From the NCBI GenBank assembly GCA_963210315.1, contig OY723292.1:620001-684000 (forward strand): DNA of 64,000 nucleotides. The letters run 5' to 3'. Position numbers and translations under genes: made by a program. A model generated the notes under the pieces. That model saw only the letters and a list, made by a program, of their open reading frames with translations, had not been told where the DNA came from and made no database searches. Numbering within the stretch: the stretch's first letter is position 1; every line of letters starts with the position of its first letter. This document shows positions 44,701 through 52,877 of the stretch, one piece after another. The stretch is from Rhynchopus euleeides (lineage: Eukaryota; Euglenozoa; Diplonemea; Diplonemida; Diplonemidae).

Positions 44701-46408
44701 GCCACCCTTCGATCCCGGCCGACGTCTTCGTCTTCATCTTTCGCAGCGTCTTCCGTAGGTCGTTGCCGTCAAGCTTCGACAACTTCATCTCGCACCCCCT
44801 CCCGGCGATGTCCGCTTCGAAGCGCTCCCTGAAGGCTTCATACGTCGGCTCGGGCTGATCCTGGAACCGCCGGAAGATTGGGGACCACGCCTCACGTAAC
44901 AGCTCGTCGGACTCCTTGTGGTTAGCTGTGAAGGTCCCGTCACCCCGCTTCAGTGACGTGACCTTCTTGTACTCCACCTCTTTGCAGAAGTCGAATACCG
45001 CCTTCGGGGCGTTCTCCCAAGCTTCCCGCAGGCGGTGCTTCCAGCGGCGCGTCCTGTCTTCTGCCACCTTCCGACAGAGTGTGTCAAACTTCTGCCTCAC
45101 CTTCTTGCGCCATACATGCAGCTCCTCCAGCTGGGGCTTCTCCATTGGTGGATGGAGGTCGGCGAGACTCGTCATTGTGCCGCGAGCGTGGTCCCAGGCC
45201 CGCGCGATGTCGTGTGGCGTCTGGCCCAGCTCGATCTGCTTCTTCGGTCTTATAGCATCCACGACGCATTCGTCCAGCTGGGCGAGGCACTTGAGCAGCC
45301 GTCGTTGGCGGATAATCAGCGGGTCGCCAGTCTGCCTGTCCGTCTTCGTCGTCGCACGCACCTCTGTCGGTTCACGGCATTCGCCTCTGCCCCGATATGC
45401 CTGTTGCTTGCCTTCGAGATGATCGTCGCACGCCTCACAAAGGAAGTCCTCCGCCCAGGTGTTCCATCGCCGCCACATTGCCTCTGGGTCCCCAGCCGAC
45501 CCGCCCCAGTGCAACTCGCTGTCCCACATGTCTCGCGCCCTCTGCAGCTTTTTCTGCGCCTCGTCGACAGGGAATCCTCGCGGCACGCGGTAGCGGCTCA
45601 CCATCTGGTCGTAGGCATCTATCTGCAGCTTCACCTCGATGGGGCGGTGTTGCGGTATCCCCGTGACTTGCAGGACCTGCACCTGTTGTAGTCCGAGGAA
45701 GGCAGCCCGGTTCAGCACGACATAATCGATACGCGACTGCGACTGCACGAGGTTGCCGTCCTTGCGCCTGCGTGTCGACACGCATGTCACATCCGGCTCC
45801 ATGTCGCGCGCTACGGCATACTCCTTCGCAGCGTCCAGCCAAATGCCCGTGTCCAGGCTCGCGCTGAGCGTGGCAGAGTCTACAGCTGTCGTGTTGAAGT
45901 CTCCCCCGATAACGCACGGCGCATCCCCCTCACGCGCCGCCGACTCAAAGGCGGACATCAGCTGCTCCTCGCGCATCTCCTCGTCTTGCACGTCACAGTA
46001 CAGCGAGGTGAAGTCCAGCCAGGTCGACCCGTCCTTCAGGGCCACTTTCGCACGCACCCATCTGCTCGAGCCCCACAGCTGCCGCTCATTGTCCGATTGC
46101 GGCTCGACCCACCTGTGGGGGATGCCTTTCCGCACCAGAATCGCGACACCACCCGGCTTCGCCTCGTGATCCGAACGCCATGTAGGCAGCGGCTTGCCCC
46201 ACACCACCTCCCAGCCCAGCTCACGCAGCTCGCTGGCGACGAGCGTCTGGCTCGCCTCCGTGCACTTCGTCTCCTGCACAAGGATCACCTGCGTGCCTTC
46301 CTCCGCCGCTCCCACCAGCGCGGAGAAGTTCTGCTGCAGCGACGTCACATTGGCGCTGATGAACGCCGACCCTGCCGCCGCAGCATTAGGGGGGCTCACC
46401 CCCGCCAC
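41735..46408 (-). CDS. Non-LTR retrotransposon ORF2: APE endonuclease, reverse transcriptase, zf-RVT, Cys/His-rich tail (1557 aa)
   Basis: Residues about 15-270 are an APE-type endonuclease with QETK (Glu), SLYCD, GGDFN, SRIDYVV and QHRP (His). The reverse transcriptase spans roughly 560-850: LISLIPKGNG, FTIDFAKCFDRVPH (motif A), GILQGCPLSVVLLN (motif B) and YADD at about 783-786 (motif C). At about 1108 lies CHYC…HMHMWWRC, the zf-RVT pattern C-x2-C-x8-H-x4-C. Residues about 1435-1550 contain three units of C-x2-H-x4-C-x2-C-x9/13-CC-x2-HH, not a feature I know from standard non-LTR clades. There is no RNase H in this ORF. The frame has no early ATG and overlaps the ORF1 end in the -1 frame, so a frameshift or reinitiation is likely. 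Clade not assigned. Confidence 0.9.
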   Translation of the reverse strand: MAGVSPPNAAAAGSAFISANVTSLQQNFSALVGAAEEGTQVILVQETKCTEASQTLVASELRELGWEVVWGKPLPTWRSDHEAKPGGVAILVRKGIPHRWVEPQSDNERQLWGSSRWVRAKVALKDGSTWLDFTSLYCDVQDEEMREEQLMSAFESAAREGDAPCVIGGDFNTTAVDSATLSASLDTGIWLDAAKEYAVARDMEPDVTCVSTRRRKDGNLVQSQSRIDYVVLNRAAFLGLQQVQVLQVTGIPQHRPIEVKLQIDAYDQMVSRYRVPRGFPVDEAQKKLQRARDMWDSELHWGGSAGDPEAMWRRWNTWAEDFLCEACDDHLEGKQQAYRGRGECREPTEVRATTKTDRQTGDPLIIRQRRLLKCLAQLDECVVDAIRPKKQIELGQTPHDIARAWDHARGTMTSLADLHPPMEKPQLEELHVWRKKVRQKFDTLCRKVAEDRTRRWKHRLREAWENAPKAVFDFCKEVEYKKVTSLKRGDGTFTANHKESDELLREAWSPIFRRFQDQPEPTYEAFRERFEADIAGRGCEMKLSKLDGNDLRKTLRKMKTKTSAGIEGWRMAELKQLPTPLLDKLADVFDVVERTGKWPKSLMRALISLIPKGNGDGPLEQRPITVTSCVYRLWAATRLRSLIKWQESWVTDGQHGFRPHHGTDALYWKMALRVEKALLQGDARALWGFTIDFAKCFDRVPHEISLALATEWGAHDRIMRPLRAAYSTLERRFKIGGVGVGEPFRCTNGILQGCPLSVVLLNAIIAVWTHAIEREAGVKGEAYADDIYALHKDKVKVAQAAVITEDFITLTDMEAKPEKCAGFTTDKKGVTSFGLSHGVFPHKKSLKTLGADMVFQGRQKKETFCSRVKKATKVLKRIRKTPLRFAEKCKLVNSLAHSMMLYGCTVTDIPAYLERDTSLACVQSVWGEKRKQRSHTIVGQVLAPTVIDTKVAVPQMRFRTFLRLVKDRETHDLAREVWELNKLRVDNMTQGPMALLQRDFERLGWDWGSAFDMIGLRCGLRVHIDTFDAGRWGHEMREAQRAKYFTEVAKERKSMVGVERGIDREATNALWKDRGTDIYVAGVIRGNIAGATATGQHLAEKKIRITALCHYCEDSVETHMHMWWRCPRWAHLRRGAEDLVREARTWPACFARCGIVQKGWLTAVIGQEQRRVGIVSRVQRLMADIAIARFDEDKAGDKARKVAERERSGFPWGWTPPGPTVTLNPLERTVWSKYLKRRWAGDEGMFWAFREWLAALSWSDDTAVGITQLELALDFEAFSGLDLGESLSLKERADKMGVLLRQAGAAGNGREVRKGEDNRSIHTLKTFGAPPLAGFTSRPKLTMTQEVEDILRRVQASAKTRFLLKREATAKKEAAHVWGEDAVVEHAPGRAQRAEQWERKCAEWRDRVDECSARETSTELPVGDPVTVPDARRKVAGERACRQHQRVRCEDCIENKVEMLECCCAHHHPDEDVEERCAKVVDMCERHSKTACGACLRAGTSAAICCKRHHACVKHNRELCDKCKGKTGARRVQVEECCKKHHLKSGDRTLRGMWGLR

Positions 46409-46410
46409 GG

Positions 46411-49400
46411 TTAATGCTGTTGCGGCGAGGACCGTTGATGGCTCCTCTCCTTTTCCCTGCCCCGTCTCCCGCCCTTCGGATCCTTCCCATCATCTCTGTC
46501 TCGCGACGCTGCTTTGTTCTGGAGATCTTCCACCTTCGACCTCGCCTTCTTCAGCTCGTCAGCCATGCGCAGCACCTCCTCTTTCAGGTCCTCCTTCTCC
46601 TGCGTCAGGACCTGCACCTTCTCCTGGGCCTGTTCCATCCCCGCGGTTGCCATAGCGAGCTCACCCTGTATCTCCATCATGGCCACCCGCTGCCCATCCA
46701 CCTCATTCTGCAGTGCATTCATCTTCGCCCCCATCTCCTGCCTCATCTCCTGTCTCAGCTTCGCCAGCTCGGCTTCAAGTGAGGGAGCTGGAGTGGGTGC
46801 AGGTGGAGGCGCAGCTGGGGCCTCTGGCGCTTTCTGCAGCAGCGCGAAGCCCTCCAGCACCTTCTGCACCGTGTCTACCAGGGAGGCGACCTGCTTCTCC
46901 AGCCGGTCCACCTTGGGGTCTGATTGCGGCTGCTGGCGCTGCTGCTGCTGCTGCGGCCGCGCCTCTCCGGGTAGTGGCCAATGATCCTTCTGTTGTTGGG
47001 GGTGCCTCTGTTGTTGCCGGGGCGTCGACCCGTTCTGCTTCCCGTTTCCTGCCACGTCCGCCCAGCGGCGCTCTCCTGACGCGGGGGCAGTTTTCATCTT
47101 CGCCTTTACCCGAATCTCCTTCAGACCGCTGGTTGAGCTCTCCGTCGTCGCTGTCGTAGCCCCACCGCCGCGCCCACGGGCCCGTGGATGCCCAGTTATG
47201 TCGCGGATCCACGCAATGCTTCCGAACAGCTTCATGGCCCATTTCGGGGGCGGCTTCGGCGCTTCCAGATACCAGACCGCGTTCTGTTGCGTCCGCAGCG
47301 TCACCCCATCCCATCCGATCCCGGCCAGGCCCTTTTCGATAGCCGCAGCCTGATACCTCGGCAGTATTCCGTATAGCTCGAATCGGCGTGTCACACATCC
47401 CTCCTTCAGGGCCGCAATCGCCTTCGGCAGGTCCCTCGTGTGCACCCTGAGAGAGGTGCCCCCCGAGTGGCGCCTCCCCAGCCCGAGCGTCACCACCGAC
47501 GACCTCTGCAGCGCGGCTTGCATCACCGCCGTGGTCACCCCCCACGTGTCCTCCCACAGGCAGGACACCGGGAAGGCGTCCTGCTTCTCCGCCAGCACCC
47601 GGATGTGCGTCCCGTTCTCCCCGCTTACCTGGAGCGTCGCTTCCACCAGTGACGGTGACACGTGGATGATGCCTTCGATCCCCCCGTCCACCTCGCGGAC
47701 GCTCACCAGGCTGTCTCCAGCCAGCACGTCCCGCTGCACCCGTTCCACCGTCTGCTCCAGCGACTCGTTCTCGTGCTGCGCAGCGAACACCACCACCGGG
47801 ATGGTTTCGGCGTTCACCGCGATCGGCTTCGTGCAGGTGCCCCACGACGAGGCCCATTTCTTGACCTCTACTACTCCATCGTCCATCTCGACGTGGACGA
47901 AGACTTTCTCCGTCGTCGCCCCCTTCACAGGCGAGTTCGTCAGCAGCGTCAGCCCTGTGTGCCGCTTCAGCTGTAGCAGCGCATCCACGATGCTTCCTGT
48001 CCAAAGGGCCACCGTCCCCTTTTCCACCACTGCACGTCCCGCACGCAGCTCGCCTTCCTGCAGCACATGCACGCCTGACGCAAACTCCTCCATGAGGAGC
48101 CTGTCCTTCGTCCGGTCTGCCCGCTGGGTTGGCTTCTGGACCTCCGTCCACCCTGTGCCCTTGCCCTTCTTGTGGGGCTCCTCCTTCTTCCGCTTCTGCG
48201 CCTCCTTCGGCCTCCTCGTCTTGAGGTTCGGTGCGTGTGCCGTCCCGGGCAGTTCCCCCTCTTCACAACCTGTCGATGTCACCACTGCAACGTAGTGCAT
48301 GCCATCAACATACCCCAACTCTAAGGGGGCGCCCTCCGCCTTCACACCCCCGGAGTCGTCTGTCTCCATGGCCCCCGGCGTCACTTCTACGCGGCGTAGC
48401 TTGCCATCAGGTCCCACGTCGTATATATAGATGGGGGTCTGTGTGGCGTCGGCGACTGCCCTGGCTGCGAGGTGCCCCACCCAGGTCCCCTGCTTCTCTA
48501 CGGTGTCCGCATATTCATCGGGCGTGCATTCATCGATGAACGCCCCGTACTCCGCGAGGTTCTCGCGAATATGCTGCGCCGCCCGCCTCCTTAGTTCCCC
48601 ATGCCAATCTGTACTGCCGATCAAGGCGTGGGAGAGTGCCTTGAACATGCAGTCTCCCCCACCCCCGCATTCCACCGTTCCCTTCATGAAGGGGTTGAGC
48701 AGGCTCGCCAGCGAGCGAGCCGTGCTCGCAGCCACCGCCACCTGCTCGTCCGAGCGCTCCAGGGCCTCCTTCGCGCGTCTGAACGTGGCGTTCATGTGCT
48801 CATTCTCTGTGTCAGTGCAGCCGTATTGCGCCGCCCGACCCTTCCCCTCCTTCTTCCAGTCCCGTAGGGCAGCCGTCGCTTCTGAGACCAGATGCTTCGT
48901 CGCGACATCTCCCTGTACCCCGCCGTTCATCACATCCACGGCGTCGGACAGGTCCGTCCACATCTCCAGGCGCTTGGCGCCGCCCCCCCGCTCTACCAGC
49001 TCCTGCAACCCAGCGAGTAACGCACGTACACCCGCTGCGAGCTCCGTGCCCTGCTCCGCCCGCCGCTCGACGCTCCACAGCATCGCGCCCTTCTCAGACA
49101 CCGCCGTCGCCGCCGATCCCCACTTCCCTCCGACAGAGGCACATGTGAAGAACATGCGGATTGTCCCCGGCGCCTCGCCTCCGACACCCCAATCCTGCTC
49201 GCACGCTGCCGCCGCCAACTGCTGGGCATCAGCCCCGTCAGCGACGCCGCTCCCCCGGTTGTAGAAGGAGGCCCTTTGGCCCCCGCCCCCGTCGTTGGTG
49301 CCCCCGCGGGCCCCGTGATACCCCTTCGTTACAGAGTCGCCTGGTGGCGATTGGGCATCAGCCCTGCCATCATCCCTCTGCACCTCCCCCGTCCCCGTGT

Positions 49401-49779
49401 TGATACTCCCGCTGCGCTCGAGCAAGGTACCGGCCTTGCGAGCACAGCGGCCCCCTTCCACACCTGCGACATCCGCCGCCACCCGGGTGCCGCTGCCGTC
49501 CCCCCCGTTGTACACACAGGCCCCCTGGGCCTCCCCCGGGTCGCTGGAACCATCGGTCTCAAGCAAGGTACCGGCCTTGCGAGCCTCGTGGTCAGCCCCT
49601 TCGTCGTCCCGAGGCTCGTGCAGGGGGTACGCCCTGCGAGCCTCGCGTTCCTCCCCCGCTCCAGTGCACGCGCTGCGCTCAGCATCCCCATCAGGGGATC
49701 CCAGGGCCGCCAACGTGGAGGCGGCAGCGCGCGGCACGCAGCCTACATCGGGGGCAGTCGCTTCGTGAAGACTGCTCAC
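46411..49779 (-). CDS. Retrotransposon ORF1: RNase H-like domain, OTU protease domain, C-terminal coiled coil (1122 aa)
   Basis: Residues about 205-345 look like an RNase H fold: FFTCASVGGKWG in the first strand, Glu in TELAAGVRALL (about 246) and Asp in MWTDLSDAVD (about 276). The first catalytic Asp is replaced (TCAS where TDGS is usual) and the last is not evident, so activity is doubtful. Residues about 365-500 are an OTU cysteine protease: GGGDCMFKALSHAL (Asp 376, Cys 377) and DGMHYVAVV (His 495). A basic linker leads into a 300-residue region of unknown fold, then a Gln-rich stretch and a long coiled coil (about 960-1095). The listed start (49779) is GTG; no ATG occurs before about residue 209, and the frame is open upstream into the DUF4116 array until a TAA at 49866-49864. 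OTU domains are known in some non-LTR elements. Confidence 0.8.
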   Translation of the reverse strand: MSSLHEATAPDVGCVPRAAASTLAALGSPDGDAERSACTGAGEEREARRAYPLHEPRDDEGADHEARKAGTLLETDGSSDPGEAQGACVYNGGDGSGTRVAADVAGVEGGRCARKAGTLLERSGSINTGTGEVQRDDGRADAQSPPGDSVTKGYHGARGGTNDGGGGQRASFYNRGSGVADGADAQQLAAAACEQDWGVGGEAPGTIRMFFTCASVGGKWGSAATAVSEKGAMLWSVERRAEQGTELAAGVRALLAGLQELVERGGGAKRLEMWTDLSDAVDVMNGGVQGDVATKHLVSEATAALRDWKKEGKGRAAQYGCTDTENEHMNATFRRAKEALERSDEQVAVAASTARSLASLLNPFMKGTVECGGGGDCMFKALSHALIGSTDWHGELRRRAAQHIRENLAEYGAFIDECTPDEYADTVEKQGTWVGHLAARAVADATQTPIYIYDVGPDGKLRRVEVTPGAMETDDSGGVKAEGAPLELGYVDGMHYVAVVTSTGCEEGELPGTAHAPNLKTRRPKEAQKRKKEEPHKKGKGTGWTEVQKPTQRADRTKDRLLMEEFASGVHVLQEGELRAGRAVVEKGTVALWTGSIVDALLQLKRHTGLTLLTNSPVKGATTEKVFVHVEMDDGVVEVKKWASSWGTCTKPIAVNAETIPVVVFAAQHENESLEQTVERVQRDVLAGDSLVSVREVDGGIEGIIHVSPSLVEATLQVSGENGTHIRVLAEKQDAFPVSCLWEDTWGVTTAVMQAALQRSSVVTLGLGRRHSGGTSLRVHTRDLPKAIAALKEGCVTRRFELYGILPRYQAAAIEKGLAGIGWDGVTLRTQQNAVWYLEAPKPPPKWAMKLFGSIAWIRDITGHPRARGRGGGATTATTESSTSGLKEIRVKAKMKTAPASGERRWADVAGNGKQNGSTPRQQQRHPQQQKDHWPLPGEARPQQQQQRQQPQSDPKVDRLEKQVASLVDTVQKVLEGFALLQKAPEAPAAPPPAPTPAPSLEAELAKLRQEMRQEMGAKMNALQNEVDGQRVAMMEIQGELAMATAGMEQAQEKVQVLTQEKEDLKEEVLRMADELKKARSKVEDLQNKAASRDRDDGKDPKGGRRGREKERSHQRSSPQQH

Positions 49780-49863
49780 CCCAGGCCCCTGAACTGCAGC
49801 AAGAACGATCTCACGATCACCCTTCAGGCTGTCGTCTGCGTCCTGGAGTGAGTACCAATGTTG

Positions 49864-50932
49864 TTAAACTGCAGCAAGAACGAATTCACGATCACCCTTC
49901 AGGCTGTAGTCTGCGTACTGGAGTGAGGACCCATGTTGTTGAACTGCAGCAAAAACGATCTCACGATCACCCTTCAGGCTGTCGTCTGCGTACTGGAGTG
50001 AGTACCAATGTTGTTGAACTGCAGCAAGAACGAATTCACGATCACCCTTCAGTCTGTAGTCTGCGTACTGGAGTGAGGACCCATCTTGTTGAACTGCAGC
50101 AAGAACGTATTGATTTTGTTTTGAGACTGACTCATCCAGAGGATCCAGGGAGCCCAGCGCAATTGCCAGACCCCCCAGACGGCCAGAAGACGCCGGTCTT
50201 CGCCGGGGCGGACCCAGCTAAAAGCTAACAGCAAGTACAGCAATAAAAAGGGAGAGCGTGCTCCTATCTCTGTGGGCTGGCGGGAAAAGGCTAAAAGGTA
50301 GAAAGGAAGGAAGCAATGTGCAACAAAATACGATTAATGCACTCGTTTGTTAACACCGCGCCGGTCGCATAATGCTGCGGTCGGATGAACGATTGACTGA
50401 TCAACTCCAACCCAGTGGGCGTAAAAAGGAGAAGACGGGAACAACGGCTGGTCTAAACAGGACGAACGGACACTCACCACCACAGCGTATTCCAGAGGCG
50501 TTCCTGGTCGCGGCTCGACTGATCGAACAACAGGTGACGGGCAAAAGATCGTGGTGAAAAGAACTAAAAGTAGGAAGGCGAAGGAAGGCAAAGCCGGGGG
50601 ATCCACGTGTGCGTTAAACTTGTCCCACGTGCGCGTGTGCGGTAAACTTGTCCCACGCGCCCCGGTGAAAAACACGTAACACGGTTGCCGCCCACAGTTT
50701 CTTCTGGCCACGCGGCGCGCTTCATGCGCGCCGCGTGCAGCCTGACTGGTCTTAGCGGCCTAAGCGAAACACCGGGTCTCCAGAGGGATACATCCAGCCT
50801 ACACGCAATGCGCTACCTTAAGCCAAAGCGTGCAGCGTAGCTTACCTCAACGGTCTGTTCGCAAAGGCCCCGAGGGTTCACCACGTGGAGGTGCCAGCCG
50901 TAGTCGCCAGGTCCGCTCCCCTGACGACCCAT
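49864..50932 (-). CDS. DUF4116 repeat protein, two exons, stops at shared TAA (copy next to retrotransposon)
   Basis: Exon 1 is 50932-50846 (29 codons, donor GAG|GTAAGC). Exon 2 is 50217-49864 (acceptor TTAGCTTTTAG), in phase 0, giving 146 residues with about four DUF4116 repeats after the LGPPRRRPASSGR lead. The stop is the same TAA as in three other copies. After it the frame stays open through one more repeat and into retrotransposon ORF1, so readthrough would give a DUF4116-ORF1 fusion. The ATG overlaps the upstream array stop as TGATG at 50934-50930. Spliced only by inspection. Confidence 0.55.
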
Positions 50933-51012
50933 CACCCCTGAACTGCAGCAAGAACGATCTCACGATCACCCTTCAGGCTGTCGTCTGCGTCCTGGAGTGA
51001 GTACCAATGTTG

Positions 51013-51594
51013 TTAAACTGCAGCAAGAACGAATTCACGATCACCCTTCAGGCTGTAGTCTGCGTACTGGAGTGAGGACCCCTGTTGTTGAACTGCAGCA
51101 AAAACGATCTCACGATCACCCTTCAGGCTGTCGTCTGCGTACTCGAGTGAGGATCCATGTTGTTGAACTGCAGCAAAAACGATCTCACGATCGCCCTTCA
51201 CGGTGGTGTGCGCATGTTCGAACCAGTCTGGCGCTCCTTCCCCCTCATCCTCGTCCGGCAACTCCCGAACGGCTTGAAGGACCTCATCGCGTGTCGTCAC
51301 CCACAGCGGGACCTGCCACAGTTGCTTCTCCTCCTTGTGCACCGCATCGAGGTGACGGTCGGGACAGATGGTGACGTGAACCACGCATCCGGCTTCGACA
51401 CCTGCATGGCTCAGAGGCTCGTCGTCACACACCGCTTTGCCCCCCACCGACAGATGCACGTCCTCTTCCTCCACACCATCAGGGTAGCGGAACGCCTCGC
51501 GTGCTTCGAGCTTCAGCCTGTCGGGCTTCTCGTCCATCCCGATGTCGACAGCGTGCGTCACGCCTGTCGCCGCATCCGTCAGGAACACCTCCAT
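51013..51594 (-). CDS. Ubiquitin-like domain + DUF4116 repeats, copy B (193 aa)
   Basis: Same architecture as copy A with one repeat fewer (three repeats). The start is ATG at 51594, the end the shared TAA at 51013. One visible coding difference from copy A is in the linker (VHKEEKQLW against VHKGEKQLW). The upstream two-exon DUF4116 gene ends at 51579, so the two coding regions overlap by 16 nt in different frames. Confidence 0.6.
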   Translation of the reverse strand: MEVFLTDAATGVTHAVDIGMDEKPDRLKLEAREAFRYPDGVEEEDVHLSVGGKAVCDDEPLSHAGVEAGCVVHVTICPDRHLDAVHKEEKQLWQVPLWVTTRDEVLQAVRELPDEDEGEGAPDWFEHAHTTVKGDREIVFAAVQQHGSSLEYADDSLKGDREIVFAAVQQQGSSLQYADYSLKGDREFVLAAV

Positions 51595-52797
51595 AACCAC
51601 GCCTGTGAAAACAGGCTGTCGTCTGCGTACTTGAGGACTGAGTACCCATATTGTTGAACTGCAGCAAGAACGATCTCACGATCACCCTTCAGGCTGTCGT
51701 CTGCGTACTCGAGTGAGGACTCATGTTGTTGAACTGCAGCAAGAACGATCTCACGATCACCCTTCAGGCTGTCGTCTGCGTACTGGAGTGAGAACCCATG
51801 TCGTTGAACTGCAGCAAGAACGAACTCACGATCACCCTTCAGGCTGTCGTCTGCGTACTGGAGTGAGAACCCATCTTGTTCAACTGCAGCAAGAACGATC
51901 TCACGATCACCCTTCAGGCTGTCGTCTGCGTACTCGAGTGAGGACCCATATTGTTGAACTGCAGCAAGAACGGATTGATTTTGTTTATAGACTGACTCAT
52001 CCAGAGGATCCAGGGAGCCCGGCGCAATTGCCAGACCCCCCAGACGGCCAGAAGACGCCGGTCTTCGCCGGGGCGGACCCAGCTAAAAGCTAACAGCAAG
52101 TACAGCAATAAAAAGGGAGAGCGTGCTCCTATCTCTGTGGGCTGGCGGGAAAAGGCTAAAAGGTAGAAAGGAAGGAAGCAATGTGCAACAAAATACGATT
52201 AATGCACTCGTTTGTTAACACCGCGCCGGTCGCATAATGCTGCGGTCGGATGAACGATTGACTGATCAACTCCAACCCAGTGGGCGTAAAAAGGAGAAGA
52301 CGGGAACAACGGCTGGTCTAAACAGGACGAACGGACACTCACCACCACAGCGTATTCCAGAGGCGTTCCTGGTCGCGGCTCGACTGATCGAACAACAGGT
52401 GACGGGCAAAAGATCGTGGTGAAAAGAACTAAAAGTAGGAAGGCGAAGGAAGGCAAAGCCGGGGGATCCACGTGTGCGTTAAACTTGTCCCACGTGCGCG
52501 TGTGCGGTAAACTTGTCCCACGCGCCCCGGTGAAAAACACGTAACACGGTTGCCGCCCACAGTTTCTTCTGGCCACGCGGCGCGCTTCATGAGCGCCGCG
52601 TGCAGCCTGACTGGTCTTAGCGGCCTAAGCGAAACACCGGGTCTCCAGAGGGATACATCCAGCCTACACGCAATGCGCTACCTTAAGCCAAAGCGTGCAG
52701 CGTAGCTTACCTCAACGGTCTGTTCGCAAAGGCCCCCAGGGTTCACCACGTGGAGGTGCCAGCCGTAGTCGCCAGGTCCGCTCCCCTGACGACCCAT
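51579..52797 (-). CDS. DUF4116 repeat protein, two exons, ends inside the next UBL gene (196 aa)
   Basis: Exon 1 is 52797-52711 (29 codons). Donor GAG|GTAAGC; acceptor TTAGCTTTTAG; exon 2 is 52082-51579 (167 codons plus stop), phase 0. After the LGPPRRRPASSGR lead and DPLDESVYKQNQ it has about five DUF4116 repeats without interruption, then the odd tail …YADDSLFSQAWLWRCS, which arises where the array runs into the splice-acceptor-like TTTTCACAG before the UBL start. The ATG overlaps the upstream stop as TGATG. The normal C terminus (…LAAASHHM) is missing, so this copy is probably a recombinant. Confidence 0.5.
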
Positions 52798-52877
52798 CAC
52801 CCCTGAACTGCAGCAAGAACGATCTCACGATCACCCTTCAGGCTGTCGTCTGCGTCCTGGAGTGAGTACCAATGTTA

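Larger units (their letters stand above)
41661..49789 (-). mobile_element. Non-LTR retrotransposon with OTU-bearing ORF1, inserted in a DUF4116 array
   Basis: ORF1 (46411-49779) and ORF2 (41735-46408) run on the minus strand. Both flanks carry the same 18 bp, TGAACTGCAGCAAGAACG (41643-41660 and 49790-49807); this could be a target duplication, but the same words occur in every 75-bp repeat, so it is not proof. The 3' end has no poly-A tail; it carries a hairpin (41689-41706) 29 bases before the junction. The 5' end reads in frame with the upstream array. Both ORFs are intact over their whole length, so the copy looks young and possibly competent. Confidence 0.8.

Noticed and set aside
46775-48151. 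458-residue minus-strand ORF overlapping ORF1
   Set aside because: It is the alternative frame of the GC-rich ORF1 coding region. ORF1 has the OTU and coiled-coil motifs; this frame has none.
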